A DNA stretch of 64,000 bases from CAVVSD01 sp963837655. GTDB lineage: Bacteria; Actinomycetota; Thermoleophilia; Solirubrobacterales; Solirubrobacteraceae. Of the stretch, positions 25,467 through 34,421 are shown in pieces; the stretch's first letter is position 1; each line of letters begins with the position of its first letter. The stretch covers positions 62,001-126,000 of the forward strand of contig CAWIOK010000014.1 in NCBI GenBank assembly GCA_963837655.1. The letters run 5' to 3'. A program made the position numbers and the translations under genes. The notes under the pieces were generated by a model that searched no databases, was not told where the DNA came from, and was given only the letters and a program-made list of their open reading frames with translations.

Positions 25467-26498
25467 GTGCCGGCCGCGGCAGTCGTCATCGTCGGCCACG
25501 ACAGCGCCGACGCGCTCCCCGGCACGCTGGGCGCGCTGCTGCCCCAGTTGGCCGAGGGCGACGAGGTGGTGGTCGTCGACTGCGCGTCGCGCGACGACAC
25601 GGCCGCTGTGGCCCGGGCTGCGCTCGGCGACCGCGGCACGGTGCTCGAGCCGGGCGAGAACCTCGGGTTCGCCGGCGGCTGCAACGCCGGCGCTGACGCG
25701 ACGGTCGCGCCGCTGCTCGTCCTGCTGAACCCCGACGCGGTCCCCGAGCCCGGCTTCCTGGACGCGCTGCGCGCCGCGGCGGCCGCGCACCCTCGGTGGG
25801 GCGCCTGGCAGGCGCTTGTGTCGCTACCGGGACGGCGTGAGGTCAACACGGACGGCAACGTCGTGCACTGGCTCGGCATCGGCTGGGCGGGCGGGCTGCA
25901 GTCGGCCGCCGCCGACGCGCGGGCTCGCGGCGACCACGAGGTGGGGTTCCCGTCGGGCGCCGCGATGGCGGTCCGCCGCGAGGCATGGGACGCGGTCGCC
26001 GGCTTCGATGCGCGCTACTTCATGTACGGCGAGGACCTCGACCTGGGGCTGCGGCTGCGGCTCGCGGGCTGGGAGTCCGGCGTCGCGCCCGCCGCGGAGG
26101 TCGTGCACGACTACACGTTCACGAAGGGCGACTACAAGTGGTTCTGGCTGGAGCGCAACCGCGCCTGGACGGTGCTCGGCGCGTACCCCGGCGTGCTGCT
26201 CGCGGCGCTGGCGCCGGCGCTGCTGGCATTCGAGGTCGTGCTCCTGCTGCTGGCCTGGCGTGGCGGGTGGCTGCGGGCGAAGCTCCGCGCCCAGGCGACG
26301 GTGCTGCGCGAGCTGCCGGCGATCCTGGCCCGGCGGCGGGTGGTGCAGGCCGCGCGGCAGGTCTCGGCGCGGGACTTCGCCGCGGGGCTGTCGGATTCGC
26401 TGGACTCCCCGAACCTGGCGGCGGCGCAGGCGATCCCGGGGGCTTCGGCGTTGCAGTCGGGCTACTGGCGCCTCGTGCGCCTGGTGGTGCGCGGGTAG
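25467..26498 (+). CDS. Glycosyltransferase family 2 (rhamnosyltransferase-like)
   Basis: A 343-residue GT2 enzyme. VVIVGHDSADALPGTL, VVVVDCASRDDT and LGFAGGCNAGA open the GT-A fold, LLNPDAVPE holds the metal-binding acidic residue, and YFMYGEDLDLGLRLRLAGW carries the catalytic region. A hydrophobic helix at ~245-262 suggests membrane attachment. The GTG start lies 9 bases after the DUF2304 stop, so it is the third gene of the operon. It probably adds a rhamnose-like sugar to the growing chain. Confidence 0.82.
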   Translation: MPAAAVVIVGHDSADALPGTLGALLPQLAEGDEVVVVDCASRDDTAAVARAALGDRGTVLEPGENLGFAGGCNAGADATVAPLLVLLNPDAVPEPGFLDALRAAAAAHPRWGAWQALVSLPGRREVNTDGNVVHWLGIGWAGGLQSAAADARARGDHEVGFPSGAAMAVRREAWDAVAGFDARYFMYGEDLDLGLRLRLAGWESGVAPAAEVVHDYTFTKGDYKWFWLERNRAWTVLGAYPGVLLAALAPALLAFEVVLLLLAWRGGWLRAKLRAQATVLRELPAILARRRVVQAARQVSARDFAAGLSDSLDSPNLAAAQAIPGASALQSGYWRLVRLVVRG

Positions 26499-26745
26499 CT
26501 CCGCTCGGGCATCGGGTGGCGGTCTGTTGCCGCGTCCGAACTGCTCGGTTAGGGGGAAGGGAGTGGGGCCGGGCTTTGTGAGCTTGGCCCGCTCAGAGGC
26601 GCGACGTTGGTATCTGGATGCGCTGCCACCGCATCTAGATGCCGACCTTCGGCCCGATCCGGCCGCGTATCGCCACCGCGACCCCGTCCGCCCTCGGTGG
26701 GCAGTCCGGGCGCGGCCGATCCTCAGACGGGCGCTGGAGCGGAGC
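26499..26745. other. Intergenic region between convergent genes, with one stem-loop
   Basis: This 247-base gap has no convincing coding sequence on either strand. ATCTGGATGC (26612-26621) can pair with GCATCTAGAT (26631-26640) across a 9-base loop with one G-T wobble. The second arm also forms a perfect 12-base palindrome with its neighbours. Its place between convergent genes suggests a bidirectional terminator, but there is no T-run. Confidence 0.35.
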
Positions 26746-27513
26746 TCACCACGTCACCCAGGGCGCCTCGCCGCGGTCCCACAGCGACCGCAGGAAGCGC
26801 ACCTCGCGCAGCGTGTCCATCGCCTGCCAGAACCCCTCGTGGGTGAACGCGCGCAGCTGGTCCTCCGCCGCGAGCCGCTCCAGGGTGTCGGACTCGAAGC
26901 TCGTCGCGTCATCGGGGATGTAGTCGAGGACCTGCGGCTCCAGGACCATGAAGCCGCCGTTGATCCACCCCTCGCCCATCTGCGGCTTCTCGGTGAAGTG
27001 CACTGCGCCGTCGTCGCGGAAGTCCAGCCCGCCGAAGCGCGAGGGCGGCCGCACCGCCGTGACCGTCGCCAGCCGGCCGTGCGCGCGGTGGAAGTCCAGC
27101 AGCGCGTGCAGGTCAACGGTCCCGACGCCGTCGCCGTACGTGAGCATGAACGTCCCGTCGCCCAGCCGGTCGCGCAGGCGTCCCACGCGGCCGCCGGTGT
27201 TCGTGTCCTGGCCCGTCTCCACGAGGTGCACGGTCCAGTCCTCGCGGTCCTCCTCGGCACGGCTGATCGTTCCGTCGGCGAGCGACACGGTCATGCTGCC
27301 GCGCAACGTCGCCAGGTCGACGAAGAAGCGCTTGATGACGTCGCCCTTGTAGCCCAGCGCGACGCAGAACTCCCCGAACCCCTGGGCGGAGTAGTGCTTC
27401 ATGATGTGCCACAGGATCGGGCGCCCGCCGACCTCGACCATCGGCTTGGGCCGGACCTCGGTCTCCTCCGACAGCCGCGTGCCGAGTCCCCCGGCCAGGA
27501 TCACCACCTTCAT
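26746..27513 (-). CDS. rfbF: Glucose-1-phosphate cytidylyltransferase
   Basis: A 255-residue enzyme that makes CDP-glucose from CTP and glucose-1-phosphate, the entry to CDP-linked deoxysugars. Diagnostic blocks: VVILAGGLGTRLSEET and RPKPMVEVGGRPILWHIM (nucleotide binding), HYSAQGFGEFCVALGYKGD, TGQDTNTGGRV, FMLTYGDGVG, TAVRPPSRFGGL, EKPQMGEGWINGGFMV and FWQAMDTLREV. Length and order fit RfbF throughout. The start ATG 27513 has TACGGT 7 bases upstream. Its partner CDP-glucose 4,6-dehydratase lies 9 kb away on the same strand. Confidence 0.93.
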   Translation of the reverse strand: MKVVILAGGLGTRLSEETEVRPKPMVEVGGRPILWHIMKHYSAQGFGEFCVALGYKGDVIKRFFVDLATLRGSMTVSLADGTISRAEEDREDWTVHLVETGQDTNTGGRVGRLRDRLGDGTFMLTYGDGVGTVDLHALLDFHRAHGRLATVTAVRPPSRFGGLDFRDDGAVHFTEKPQMGEGWINGGFMVLEPQVLDYIPDDATSFESDTLERLAAEDQLRAFTHEGFWQAMDTLREVRFLRSLWDRGEAPWVTW

Positions 27514-27520
27514 CGCGCAC

Positions 27521-27526
27521 ACCGTA
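27521..27526 (-). promoter_or_regulatory. -10 box TACGGT of rfbF
   Basis: Minus-strand TACGGT ends 7 bases before ATG 27513 (leaderless spacing). Confidence 0.45.
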
Positions 27527-27544
27527 TGCGACCTGCCGTCCGGC

Positions 27545-27550
27545 TAGCCT
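27545..27550 (+). promoter_or_regulatory. -10 box TAGCCT of the CmcI-type methyltransferase gene
   Basis: TAGCCT ends 7 bases before GTG 27558. Together with the TACGGT box on the other strand it makes a compact divergent promoter region of 44 bases. Confidence 0.5.
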
Positions 27551-27557
27551 GCCCGCC

Positions 27558-28298
27558 GTGACGCAGACCGATCCCCACGACCCCAAGGACCCCGCGCTCG
27601 TCGCGGACATGGCCGCGGACCCCGACGTCCAGCGGCTCGGCCGAGGGCTCTTCGACAAGGCCAGCGAGTACCGCTACTCCTACAACTTCACGTGGCTGGG
27701 TCGCCCCGTGATCCAGTGGCCGCAGGACATCATGGCGCTCCAGGAGGTCATCTGGAGCACCCGGCCCGACGTCATCGTCGAGACCGGGATCGCCCACGGC
27801 GGCTCGCTCATCTTCACCTCCTCGATGCTCGAGCTGCTCGGCGGCGACGGCCGTGTGATCGGTGTCGACATCGACATCCGCGCGCACAACAAGGCCGCCA
27901 TCGAGGAGCACCCGATGTTCAAGCGCATCACGATGATCGAGGGCTCCTCGATCGACGAGGGGATCGTCGGCCAGGTCTCAGACCTCGTCGGCGACGCCGC
28001 AGGCGTGATGGTGATCCTGGACTCCAACCACACCCACGACCACGTCCTGGCAGAGCTCGAGCTCTACTCCCCGATGGTGACCAAGGGCGGCTACCTCACC
28101 GTCATGGACACGGTCGTCGAGGACATGCCGGGCGACGCGTTCCCCGACCGCCCGTGGGACCGCGGCGACAACCCGGCGACGGCCGTGAAGGCGTTCCTGG
28201 AGAGCGACGCGGGGAAGCGGTTCGAGATCGACACCGAGATCTCCGACCGCCTCATCCTCAGCGTCGCGCCCGGCGGCTATCTGAGGGCGATCGCCTGA
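27558..28298 (+). CDS. Cephalosporin hydroxylase/rhamnosyl O-methyltransferase family protein (CmcI-like)
   Basis: A 246-residue protein with a Rossmann methyltransferase fold. PVIQWPQDIMALQEVIWSTR precedes the SAM motif VIVETGIAHGGSLIF; VIGVDIDIRAHN and MVILDSNHTHDHVLAEL supply acidic residues for SAM and metal binding. Members methylate sugar hydroxyls such as rhamnose. It is the first gene of a short operon with the SDR that follows, whose start codon overlaps its stop. The substrate is probably a deoxysugar of this locus; the family is clear, the substrate inferred. Confidence 0.82.
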   Translation: MTQTDPHDPKDPALVADMAADPDVQRLGRGLFDKASEYRYSYNFTWLGRPVIQWPQDIMALQEVIWSTRPDVIVETGIAHGGSLIFTSSMLELLGGDGRVIGVDIDIRAHNKAAIEEHPMFKRITMIEGSSIDEGIVGQVSDLVGDAAGVMVILDSNHTHDHVLAELELYSPMVTKGGYLTVMDTVVEDMPGDAFPDRPWDRGDNPATAVKAFLESDAGKRFEIDTEISDRLILSVAPGGYLRAIA

Positions 28299-29164
28299 AG
28301 GTCCTCGTCACCGGGGCGACCGGCTACGTCGGTCGCCAGGTGCTCGCGCCCCTGCAGCAGCTGGGGTTCGAGGTCCATCCCGCCGGCCGCGCGCAGGGCG
28401 TCGATCTCCTGGCGCCCGGCGGAGCCGACGCGCTGCTCGCACAGCTCCGCCCGACGCACCTGCTCCATCTCGCGTGGTTCACGGAGCACGGCAGCTTCTG
28501 GACGTCGGAGGAGAACCTGCGCTGGGTCGACGCGAGCCTGCGGCTCCTGCAGGCGTTCGCCGCTTCGGGCGGCCGGCGCGCCGTCGTCGCCGGCACGTGT
28601 GCGGAATACGACTGGGTGCCCGGAGGGACGTTCTCGGAATGGCGCACCCCGCTGCGGCCCGCCACGCTCTACGGCGCCGCCAAGCAGGGCCTGCACGAGG
28701 TCGCACGGGGGCTGACGGCGCAGGAGGGCGTCGAGCTCGCCTGGGGGCGCATCTTCTTCTCCTTCGGCCCCGGCGAGCCGGAGGAGCGGCTGGTCCCCTC
28801 GATCGCGAGGGCGCTGCTGGCCGGCCAGGAGGCCCCGATGACCCACGGGCGCCAGCTGCGCGACACACTGACCGTCGAGGACCTGGGGCGTGCGTTCGCG
28901 ACGCTGACGGCAAGCGACTACACCGGCGCGGTGAACATCGGGTCCGGCGTCGGCGTCGAGCTCCGTCGCCTCGCGGAGCTCGTGGCCGCCGAGGTGGGCC
29001 GCCCCGAGCTGCTGCGCGTCGGGGCCCTGCAGGCCCGCCCGCGCGAGCCCCGCGAGCTCATCGCCGACGTGACGCGGCTGCGCGAGCACGTCGGCTGGAC
29101 GCCGTCGGACACGCTCGAGGAGGGCGTCGCGCGCACCGTCGCCTGGTGGAGGAGCCAGGCCTAG
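28295..29164 (+). CDS. NAD-dependent SDR, probable nucleotide-deoxysugar 4-ketoreductase; CTG start
   Basis: A 289-residue extended SDR: VLVTGATGYVGRQVL, HLAWFTEHGSFW, VVAGTCAEYDW, LYGAAKQGLHEV with Tyr/Lys, and DTLTVEDLGRAF. It resembles reductases and epimerases of CDP- or dTDP-6-deoxy-4-ketosugars. No ATG, GTG or TTG fits the expected N-terminus. CTG 28295 gives (M)KVLVTGATG and forms a CTGA overlap with the upstream stop, just like the ATGA/GTGA junctions nearby. It could reduce the 4-keto group made by the CDP-glucose dehydratase. Confidence 0.75.
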   Translation: MKVLVTGATGYVGRQVLAPLQQLGFEVHPAGRAQGVDLLAPGGADALLAQLRPTHLLHLAWFTEHGSFWTSEENLRWVDASLRLLQAFAASGGRRAVVAGTCAEYDWVPGGTFSEWRTPLRPATLYGAAKQGLHEVARGLTAQEGVELAWGRIFFSFGPGEPEERLVPSIARALLAGQEAPMTHGRQLRDTLTVEDLGRAFATLTASDYTGAVNIGSGVGVELRRLAELVAAEVGRPELLRVGALQARPREPRELIADVTRLREHVGWTPSDTLEEGVARTVAWWRSQA

Positions 29165-30096
29165 GGGACGCGCCAGCCGGCCTGCACGAAACGCGTCTGC
29201 ACCGGCGCCGTCTCGTGCAGGACCTGCTGCCACCGAGCCGGGAAGGGGTAGTCGTCGAAGCGCAGCTCGACCTCGTCGTCGGGGTTGCGCCACGTCACCC
29301 ACTGCTTGAGGAACACCGTCCCGCCGCCCACCGTGCGGTCGAAGAGCTGCAGGTAGTCGGCGACCTGCTCGGGCGTCATCTCCTGCAGCGAGGAGATGGA
29401 CAGCGCCAGATCGAACGAGCCCTCGGGAAGCTCGAGCGCCTCCTCGGGCGACAGGAATCGCAGTCGTTCGGGAGCGAACAGCTGCGACAGGTACCACTGG
29501 GAGATCGTCCGCGCGGGCTCGATGTCGATGATCGTGTACGTCGCCTCGGGGTAGCGCGACAGCAGCGCATACGCGGTGCGCCCGTAGCCGCCACCGACCT
29601 CCACGATGCTCTTGGGCGCCTGGCCGCCGAGCGCCCGGTCGATCGCCTCGGACTCCAGCGCCCCGTTGGCGAGATCCTGGGAGATGAGCCGGCCGCGATA
29701 GCGGATCGGCAGCGGCGCGCCGATCTCGGGCTCCGGGAGGTCGAGGACCTCGCGTGCGCCGTGGCGCTCCGCGTAGTCCCAGAGCAGGCGCGTCGCGACG
29801 ACCGTCGCCCGGCGCTCGCCGCGCGAGAAGCCCGTGCCGTCCCACAGCTCGTCGTCGAGGGGCATCGCGCTCGTCAACGTCGACCAGACCGCCTCGGGCG
29901 TCGTGTTGCGCAGCAGGAACCGCAGCTGCTCGCTCCCTCGCAGCTGGCTCGGGCGCCAGCGCCAGGTGAAGTAGCGCAGCGCCTGCGTGCGCTTGACGCG
30001 CTCCACGCCGTGCTCGGCCAGGAGCCGCTCGTGCTCGGCGCCGAGCTTCGTCCAGAAGCGCGACGGCGTGTCGGTGACGGGGGTTGGGTCGCTCAT
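29161..30096 (-). CDS. Putative sugar O-methyltransferase
   Basis: A 311-residue protein. An N-terminal helical part (FWTKLGAEHERLLAEHG, RWRPSQLRGSEQLRFLL) precedes the SAM fold: IVEVGGGYGRTAYALL (motif I), YTIIDIEPAR, LALSISSLQEM and VFLKQWVTWRNP. The pattern fits the putative sugar O-methyltransferase family found in glycan and nucleoside clusters. Its stop overlaps that of the convergent SDR by 4 bases. A TACTGT box lies 13 bases before ATG 30096. It follows the flippase gene after 23 bases. Confidence 0.75.
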   Translation of the reverse strand: MSDPTPVTDTPSRFWTKLGAEHERLLAEHGVERVKRTQALRYFTWRWRPSQLRGSEQLRFLLRNTTPEAVWSTLTSAMPLDDELWDGTGFSRGERRATVVATRLLWDYAERHGAREVLDLPEPEIGAPLPIRYRGRLISQDLANGALESEAIDRALGGQAPKSIVEVGGGYGRTAYALLSRYPEATYTIIDIEPARTISQWYLSQLFAPERLRFLSPEEALELPEGSFDLALSISSLQEMTPEQVADYLQLFDRTVGGGTVFLKQWVTWRNPDDEVELRFDDYPFPARWQQVLHETAPVQTRFVQAGWRVP

Positions 30097-30119
30097 CGAG
30101 GAGCCGTGGACAGTAGCGA

Positions 30120-31635
30120 TCACCTGCGCGCCAGCAGCAGCCGGAAGGCGTGGCGCCCGACGCTCGGCCAGGTCAGGGCGCCGAGCGCGAGGTAGACGAT
30201 GATGGACAGCAGGGCGAGCCCGAACGACGCCGCCGCCCCGTCGGGCGCGATGAGCGCGGCGCCGACGAAGACCAGTCCGAGCGGGACGACGGGCCAGCAC
30301 GTCAGGGCGACGCGGGCGAACGCCGCGAGGCTCTGCTCGCGGAACACGACGACCAGCAGCGCCAGGAACATGCCCGAGCCGACCGCGGCCTGCACGATCG
30401 CGACCGTCTCGCCGCTGGGGTCGTGCAGCAGGCTCTGCACCACGATCTGCACCACGAGCGCCGCGGCGGAGACCAGCGTGAGCGCGCGCAGCAGCCGCAG
30501 CGACAGCGCGGCGTTGCTGACCGCGGTCAGGACCGTCCAGACGAGGCACATCACCAGCAGCGTGCGCGAGACGTCCCACAGCAGCGTCAGCGTCGCCGCC
30601 GACAGCGAGTTGCCCAGCACGGCGTCGAGGATCGGGAACCCGCACGCGGCGTAGGCCCCCGCCACCGGCACGTAGAGGAACGCGCCGAACGGCGCGGTGA
30701 TGCCGAGGTACGTCATCGCGGTCTCACGGCCGCGGCGGGCGAGGTCGGCCACAAGGCTGGGCAGCGTCACGAGGCCGAGGGTCGCGCCGGTGATGTTGTA
30801 GAGGATCGCCCCCACGAAGAAGGCGTAGGTGTAGGCGGTCACCGCGCCGACGGGCGTCGCGAGCGCGGCGAGCGCGATCGTGAGCTGCAGCTGCTGGGCC
30901 AGCGGCCAGGACGCGCTCGCGCCCGCCCGTCCTGCCAGCCGCCAGGTCGCCGGGCTGGCGAGCAGCCGTGGCCCTGGTGGGGCGGTGAAGCCCAGCCGCC
31001 GCAGGTACAGCAGGTGACCCCCGAGCAGCACCGCGGCCCCCGCGAGCACGCCGAACGCGGCGCCCAGCACCCCGACCGCCAGCATGAGCCCGACGGCGAC
31101 GACGAGCGTCGTCACGCTGGCGACGACGTAGAACGCAGCGCTGGCGTAGAAGCGCCGCGCGGCTGCGAGCGTGGCCGCCAGCGCCGCCGACCAGATCTGC
31201 CCGAACGACGCGATGGCCAGGACCGCGAGGCTCTCGGCCGCGGTGCCCACCGCCGCGTTCGGGCCCCGATCGCAGCAGCGGCGCGATCAGCGGGGAGAGG
31301 ACGGCGAGCGCCACGCACAGCAGCAGCGCGACGCTGACGAGCCGGCGCACCGCGTCGGCGGCCCGCCTACGTAGCTCCGCGTCGCTGTCGGTCGCCCCGA
31401 TGAGCGGGATGAGCGTCGCGCGCAGCGTCGCGCCGAGCAGCAGGAACACCAGGTAGACGGAGTAGGACGCGAGGAAGCTGTCGGTCTTGGCCCCCTCGCC
31501 GGCGACCACCGCGATGAGGACGGCGAGGATGCCGCCCAGCGACGCCGTGACGAGGTAGCTGGCGGCGACCACCACCGCCGAGCGCGCGGTGTCGGTGCCC
31601 GCGGCGATGAGCGGCTCGCGCTCCACCGCGGTCAT
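30120..31635 (-). CDS. MATE/MurJ-like lipid-linked oligosaccharide flippase 2, one frameshift
   Basis: About 504 residues with ~12-14 hydrophobic helices. The first ~125 residues (VVVAASYLVTASLGGILAVL, TLRATLIPLIG) are in one frame; from about 31260 the protein continues in another (ESLAVLAIASFGQIWSAAL). One extra G at the junction explains it. The paralogue is at 18196-19695 and shares YLVF, IPLIG/VPLIG and LTWPS/LLWPS blocks. It probably translocates undecaprenyl-linked repeats. ATG 31635 overlaps the GT2 stop (ATGA), so export and synthesis are co-translated. Confidence 0.75.
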
Positions 31636-32525
31636 CCCGGTCGGGTCGTGAGACGCAGCCGGACGGCCTCCGCGACCGTCGCGACGCGCTCGGCGGCGGC
31701 CCCGTACGCCGGATGGCGCCACCGGCAGTAGGCCATGTGCACCCATGCGTTCAGCCGCAGCAGGTGCAGCACGGCTCCGGCCGACAGCGGGGGGCGCATT
31801 CGGCGCAGCAGGTAGCGCGTGAACGGCCAGAGCCCGACGAGCCGGCCGGGCCCCGGCGGCGTGTAGACCTCGATGAGCCGCAGGTACTTCTCGGTGTCGC
31901 TGTCCGTGCGCACGAGCGTCGCTCCCTCGGCGACGGCGTGGCGTCCCTCGCGCAGCGTGGCGATCGCGATCGCCCAGTCCATCGCGAAGAACTCCTCGTC
32001 CGGGATCGCCCGGATGAGCGCCTCGCGGCGGAAGAGGCCGTAGACGCGCGAGTTGTCGATCGGCGCCTCCAGGAGCGCGGCGACGTTCTCGCGCTCGCTC
32101 CCCTCCAGCGCGAACGACCCCGGCGAGGGCTTGCGCGTGCCGTCCCCCGCCACGAGCTCGGTCTCCGCGATCGCGAGGACGACGTCGGGCCGCGCGTCGA
32201 GGACCGCTGCGGCGCGCGCGACGTACTCGGCGTTGACGAGGTCGTCCGCCGCCGCCCACATGAAGTACGGGGTCGTGGCCTCGGCCAGCACGGCGCGGAA
32301 GTTGTCCCACACACCGACCGGCGGCTCCTGGCGCAGCGCACGCACCCGCGGATCGGCCTCGACGGCCGCGGCGATCACGGCGCTCGTCCCGTCGGTCGAC
32401 CCGTTGTCGGAGATCACGACCTCGAGGTCCCGCGCGGTCTGGGAGAGGATCGCCTGCAGCTGGCGCTCGAACCCCTCGCCCCCGTCCTTCACCGGCATCC
32501 CGACGGTGACTCGCGGGGCGGTCAC
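31632..32525 (-). CDS. Glycosyltransferase family 2
   Basis: A 297-residue GT2 enzyme. VTVGMPVKDGGEGFERQL, VVISDNGSTDGTSAVI and the metal motif ADDLVNAEY define the GT-A fold; MDWAIAIATLREGRHAV precedes a C-terminal helical tail rich in Arg. GTG 32525 overlaps the methyltransferase stop, and its own stop overlaps the flippase start: a three-gene translational chain. It is likely an internal sugar transferase for the repeat exported by flippase 2. Confidence 0.83.
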   Translation of the reverse strand: MTAPRVTVGMPVKDGGEGFERQLQAILSQTARDLEVVISDNGSTDGTSAVIAAAVEADPRVRALRQEPPVGVWDNFRAVLAEATTPYFMWAAADDLVNAEYVARAAAVLDARPDVVLAIAETELVAGDGTRKPSPGSFALEGSERENVAALLEAPIDNSRVYGLFRREALIRAIPDEEFFAMDWAIAIATLREGRHAVAEGATLVRTDSDTEKYLRLIEVYTPPGPGRLVGLWPFTRYLLRRMRPPLSAGAVLHLLRLNAWVHMAYCRWRHPAYGAAAERVATVAEAVRLRLTTRPG

Positions 32526-33208
32526 GACGGCTTGCGCCCCACGACCACCTTCCCGTGTGGGATGCCGTTGCGCCGGCTGACGATCCGCGCGATCGACGCG
32601 TGGAAGCCCACCGCGGCCATGCGGTCGACGACGTCCAGCCCGTAGGTGCGAAACGCGAGGACCTTCCCCAGCCCGCGGTAGCGGTCGCCGTGGTACTCGG
32701 GCTCGGTGAGGTACTCGATGGTGCCGTCGTCGAGGCGCCGTGCCCGCTCGACCGTCGCGGGCACGTCGGCGAGCGGCACGGTGAACGCGTGCATCCCGCC
32801 GGGCCTGAGCACCCGGAAGATCTCGCGGAAGCCCCGCGCGTCGTCGGGGACGTGCTCGAAGACCTCCGTGCTCGTGACGAGGTCGAAGGACGCGTCGGGG
32901 AACGTCAGACGCTCGACGTCCTGGTTCTGCACGTCGCCGCGCACCTCGCCCGGGGCGGCGTCGTCGAAGAACTCCGAGACCGTGAGGTTCGTGAAGCGCT
33001 TCTGCATCCAGCGGTGCAGCGCGCCGGTGGCCGACAGCTCGTAGATCGCGATCGACGGATCGGGGTCCTCGGCCTGGATGACGCGACCCAGGGAGCGGTG
33101 GCGGTAGGTCGACAGGCAGCGGACGCAGCGCTCGCCGCCGTCGCCGGGATGCAGGCGCACGACGGGCGCCGAGCAGAGGTTGCAGATCGCGATCGGAAGG
33201 GCGGGCAT
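32522..33208 (-). CDS. SAM methyltransferase with N-terminal zinc-binding Cys pairs
   Basis: A 228-residue protein. CNLC and CVRC (residues ~9-31) make a small zinc site. The SAM fold lacks a classical GxGxG; instead LTVSEFFDDAAPG and VQNQDVERLTFPD lead to FDLVTSTEVFEHVPD and RVLRPGGMHAFTVPL. It has the look of methyltransferases from polysaccharide clusters acting on sugar chains. It is the first gene of the minus-strand run toward flippase 2. TACGTT (33219-33224) is a possible promoter, overlapping a TAACGT on the other strand. Confidence 0.75.
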   Translation of the reverse strand: MPALPIAICNLCSAPVVRLHPGDGGERCVRCLSTYRHRSLGRVIQAEDPDPSIAIYELSATGALHRWMQKRFTNLTVSEFFDDAAPGEVRGDVQNQDVERLTFPDASFDLVTSTEVFEHVPDDARGFREIFRVLRPGGMHAFTVPLADVPATVERARRLDDGTIEYLTEPEYHGDRYRGLGKVLAFRTYGLDVVDRMAAVGFHASIARIVSRRNGIPHGKVVVGRKPS

Positions 33209-33251
33209 GCGGTGCCGTAACGTAGCGGCCGGTGCCGCCGGCGGCCGGACA

Positions 33252-34421
33252 GTGAGGATCCTCTGGGTCAGCCCCTTCCTGCCGCATCCCAAGGCGCGGC
33301 ACGCCGGCGGGCGCGGTGAGTACCAGTGGATGGCGGCGCTCGCGCAGCTCCACGACATCACGCTCGTGGCGCGCATGGAGCCTGAGGAGCACGACGCCGC
33401 GCTGGCCTTGCGGCCGATGCTCGCGGGGCTGCATCTCCTGCGCTTCGCGCGGCCCGACGGCCCGCTCGCTGCGGGCCGGATCGTCCGCTCCTACGTGCAT
33501 CTGGGGCGGATGGCCCAGCGCGTCCAGGACGCCGGAGACTTCGACGTCGTCCACGTGGAGTGGCTGGAGACCGGGCTCGGGCTGCGCCGCCGCAGCGACG
33601 TCGGGCGGGTGAACGTCGCCATCGACGAGCTCACCAAGCCCGCGCGGCGCCGTGCGGGGCTGGCCGAGGGGGTGCCCGCGCGGCTGCGCGGCGACCTCGG
33701 CCTGCGCGCGATCACCTTGCTCCAGCATCGCGTGTGCGCGAAGTTCGACGTCGTCCTCGCGCTGTCGGAGCAGGACCGCGACGAGATCCGCGCGCAGGCG
33801 CCCGGCACCGACGTGCGCTTCCTCCCGTTCCCCGTCGGCGTGGATGCGGCGAAGCTCGCCGGCGCGACCCGCGACGACGACCACCTCCTGTTCGTCGGTG
33901 CGATGAACCGCGACACGAACATCGACGCGATCACCTGGTTCTGCAACGAGGTCCTGCCGCTGGTGCGCGCGCGGCGGCCCCTCGTGCGCCTCACGATCGC
34001 GGGTGCCGCGCCCGCCGCCGAGGTGCTCGCGCTCGGTGAGGATCCCGCGATCGAGGTCACCGGCTTCGTCGAGGACCTCGAGCCGTACCTGGCCCGCGCG
34101 ACGGCGTTCGTCTCACCGCTGCGCGTGGGCGGCGGGATCATCGCCAAGAACATCGACGCGATGGCCGCCGGCCTGCCGATCGTCACCAGCACGATCGCCA
34201 ACGAGGGCGTCGACGCGACGCCCGGTGAGCAGGTGCTGCTCGCCGACGACCCCCAGGCGTTCGCGGCGGCCGTTCTCGACGTGCTCGGCGACCCCGCGCT
34301 GCGTGCCCGGCTGGGAGCCGGGGCGCAGGCGTTCATCGAGGGTCGCTTCGGTGCGCGCGCCGGCGCCGCGGTCCTCGAGGAGGCCCACGCCGCGGCGATC
34401 GCCGCTCACACGTCGGGGTAG
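33252..34421 (+). CDS. Glycosyltransferase family 4
   Basis: A 389-residue GT-B transferase: ILWVSPFLPHPKARHAGG at the start, VVHVEWLETGLGL in the acceptor domain, LLFVGAMNRDTNIDAITWF at the start of the donor domain, and FVSPLRVGGGIIAKNIDAMAAG as the nucleotide-sugar-binding region. The last is typical of the Glyco_trans_1_4 branch. GTG 33252 is the first sensible start. It converges on the RmlC-like gene, overlapping by 16 bases. No defects. Confidence 0.83.
   Translation: MRILWVSPFLPHPKARHAGGRGEYQWMAALAQLHDITLVARMEPEEHDAALALRPMLAGLHLLRFARPDGPLAAGRIVRSYVHLGRMAQRVQDAGDFDVVHVEWLETGLGLRRRSDVGRVNVAIDELTKPARRRAGLAEGVPARLRGDLGLRAITLLQHRVCAKFDVVLALSEQDRDEIRAQAPGTDVRFLPFPVGVDAAKLAGATRDDDHLLFVGAMNRDTNIDAITWFCNEVLPLVRARRPLVRLTIAGAAPAAEVLALGEDPAIEVTGFVEDLEPYLARATAFVSPLRVGGGIIAKNIDAMAAGLPIVTSTIANEGVDATPGEQVLLADDPQAFAAAVLDVLGDPALRARLGAGAQAFIEGRFGARAGAAVLEEAHAAAIAAHTSG

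Noticed and set aside
26631..26642. Twelve-base palindrome GCATCTAGATGC as an operator
   Set aside because: It lies between the 3' ends of convergent genes, where an operator is unlikely. It is better explained as part of the stem-loop listed there.
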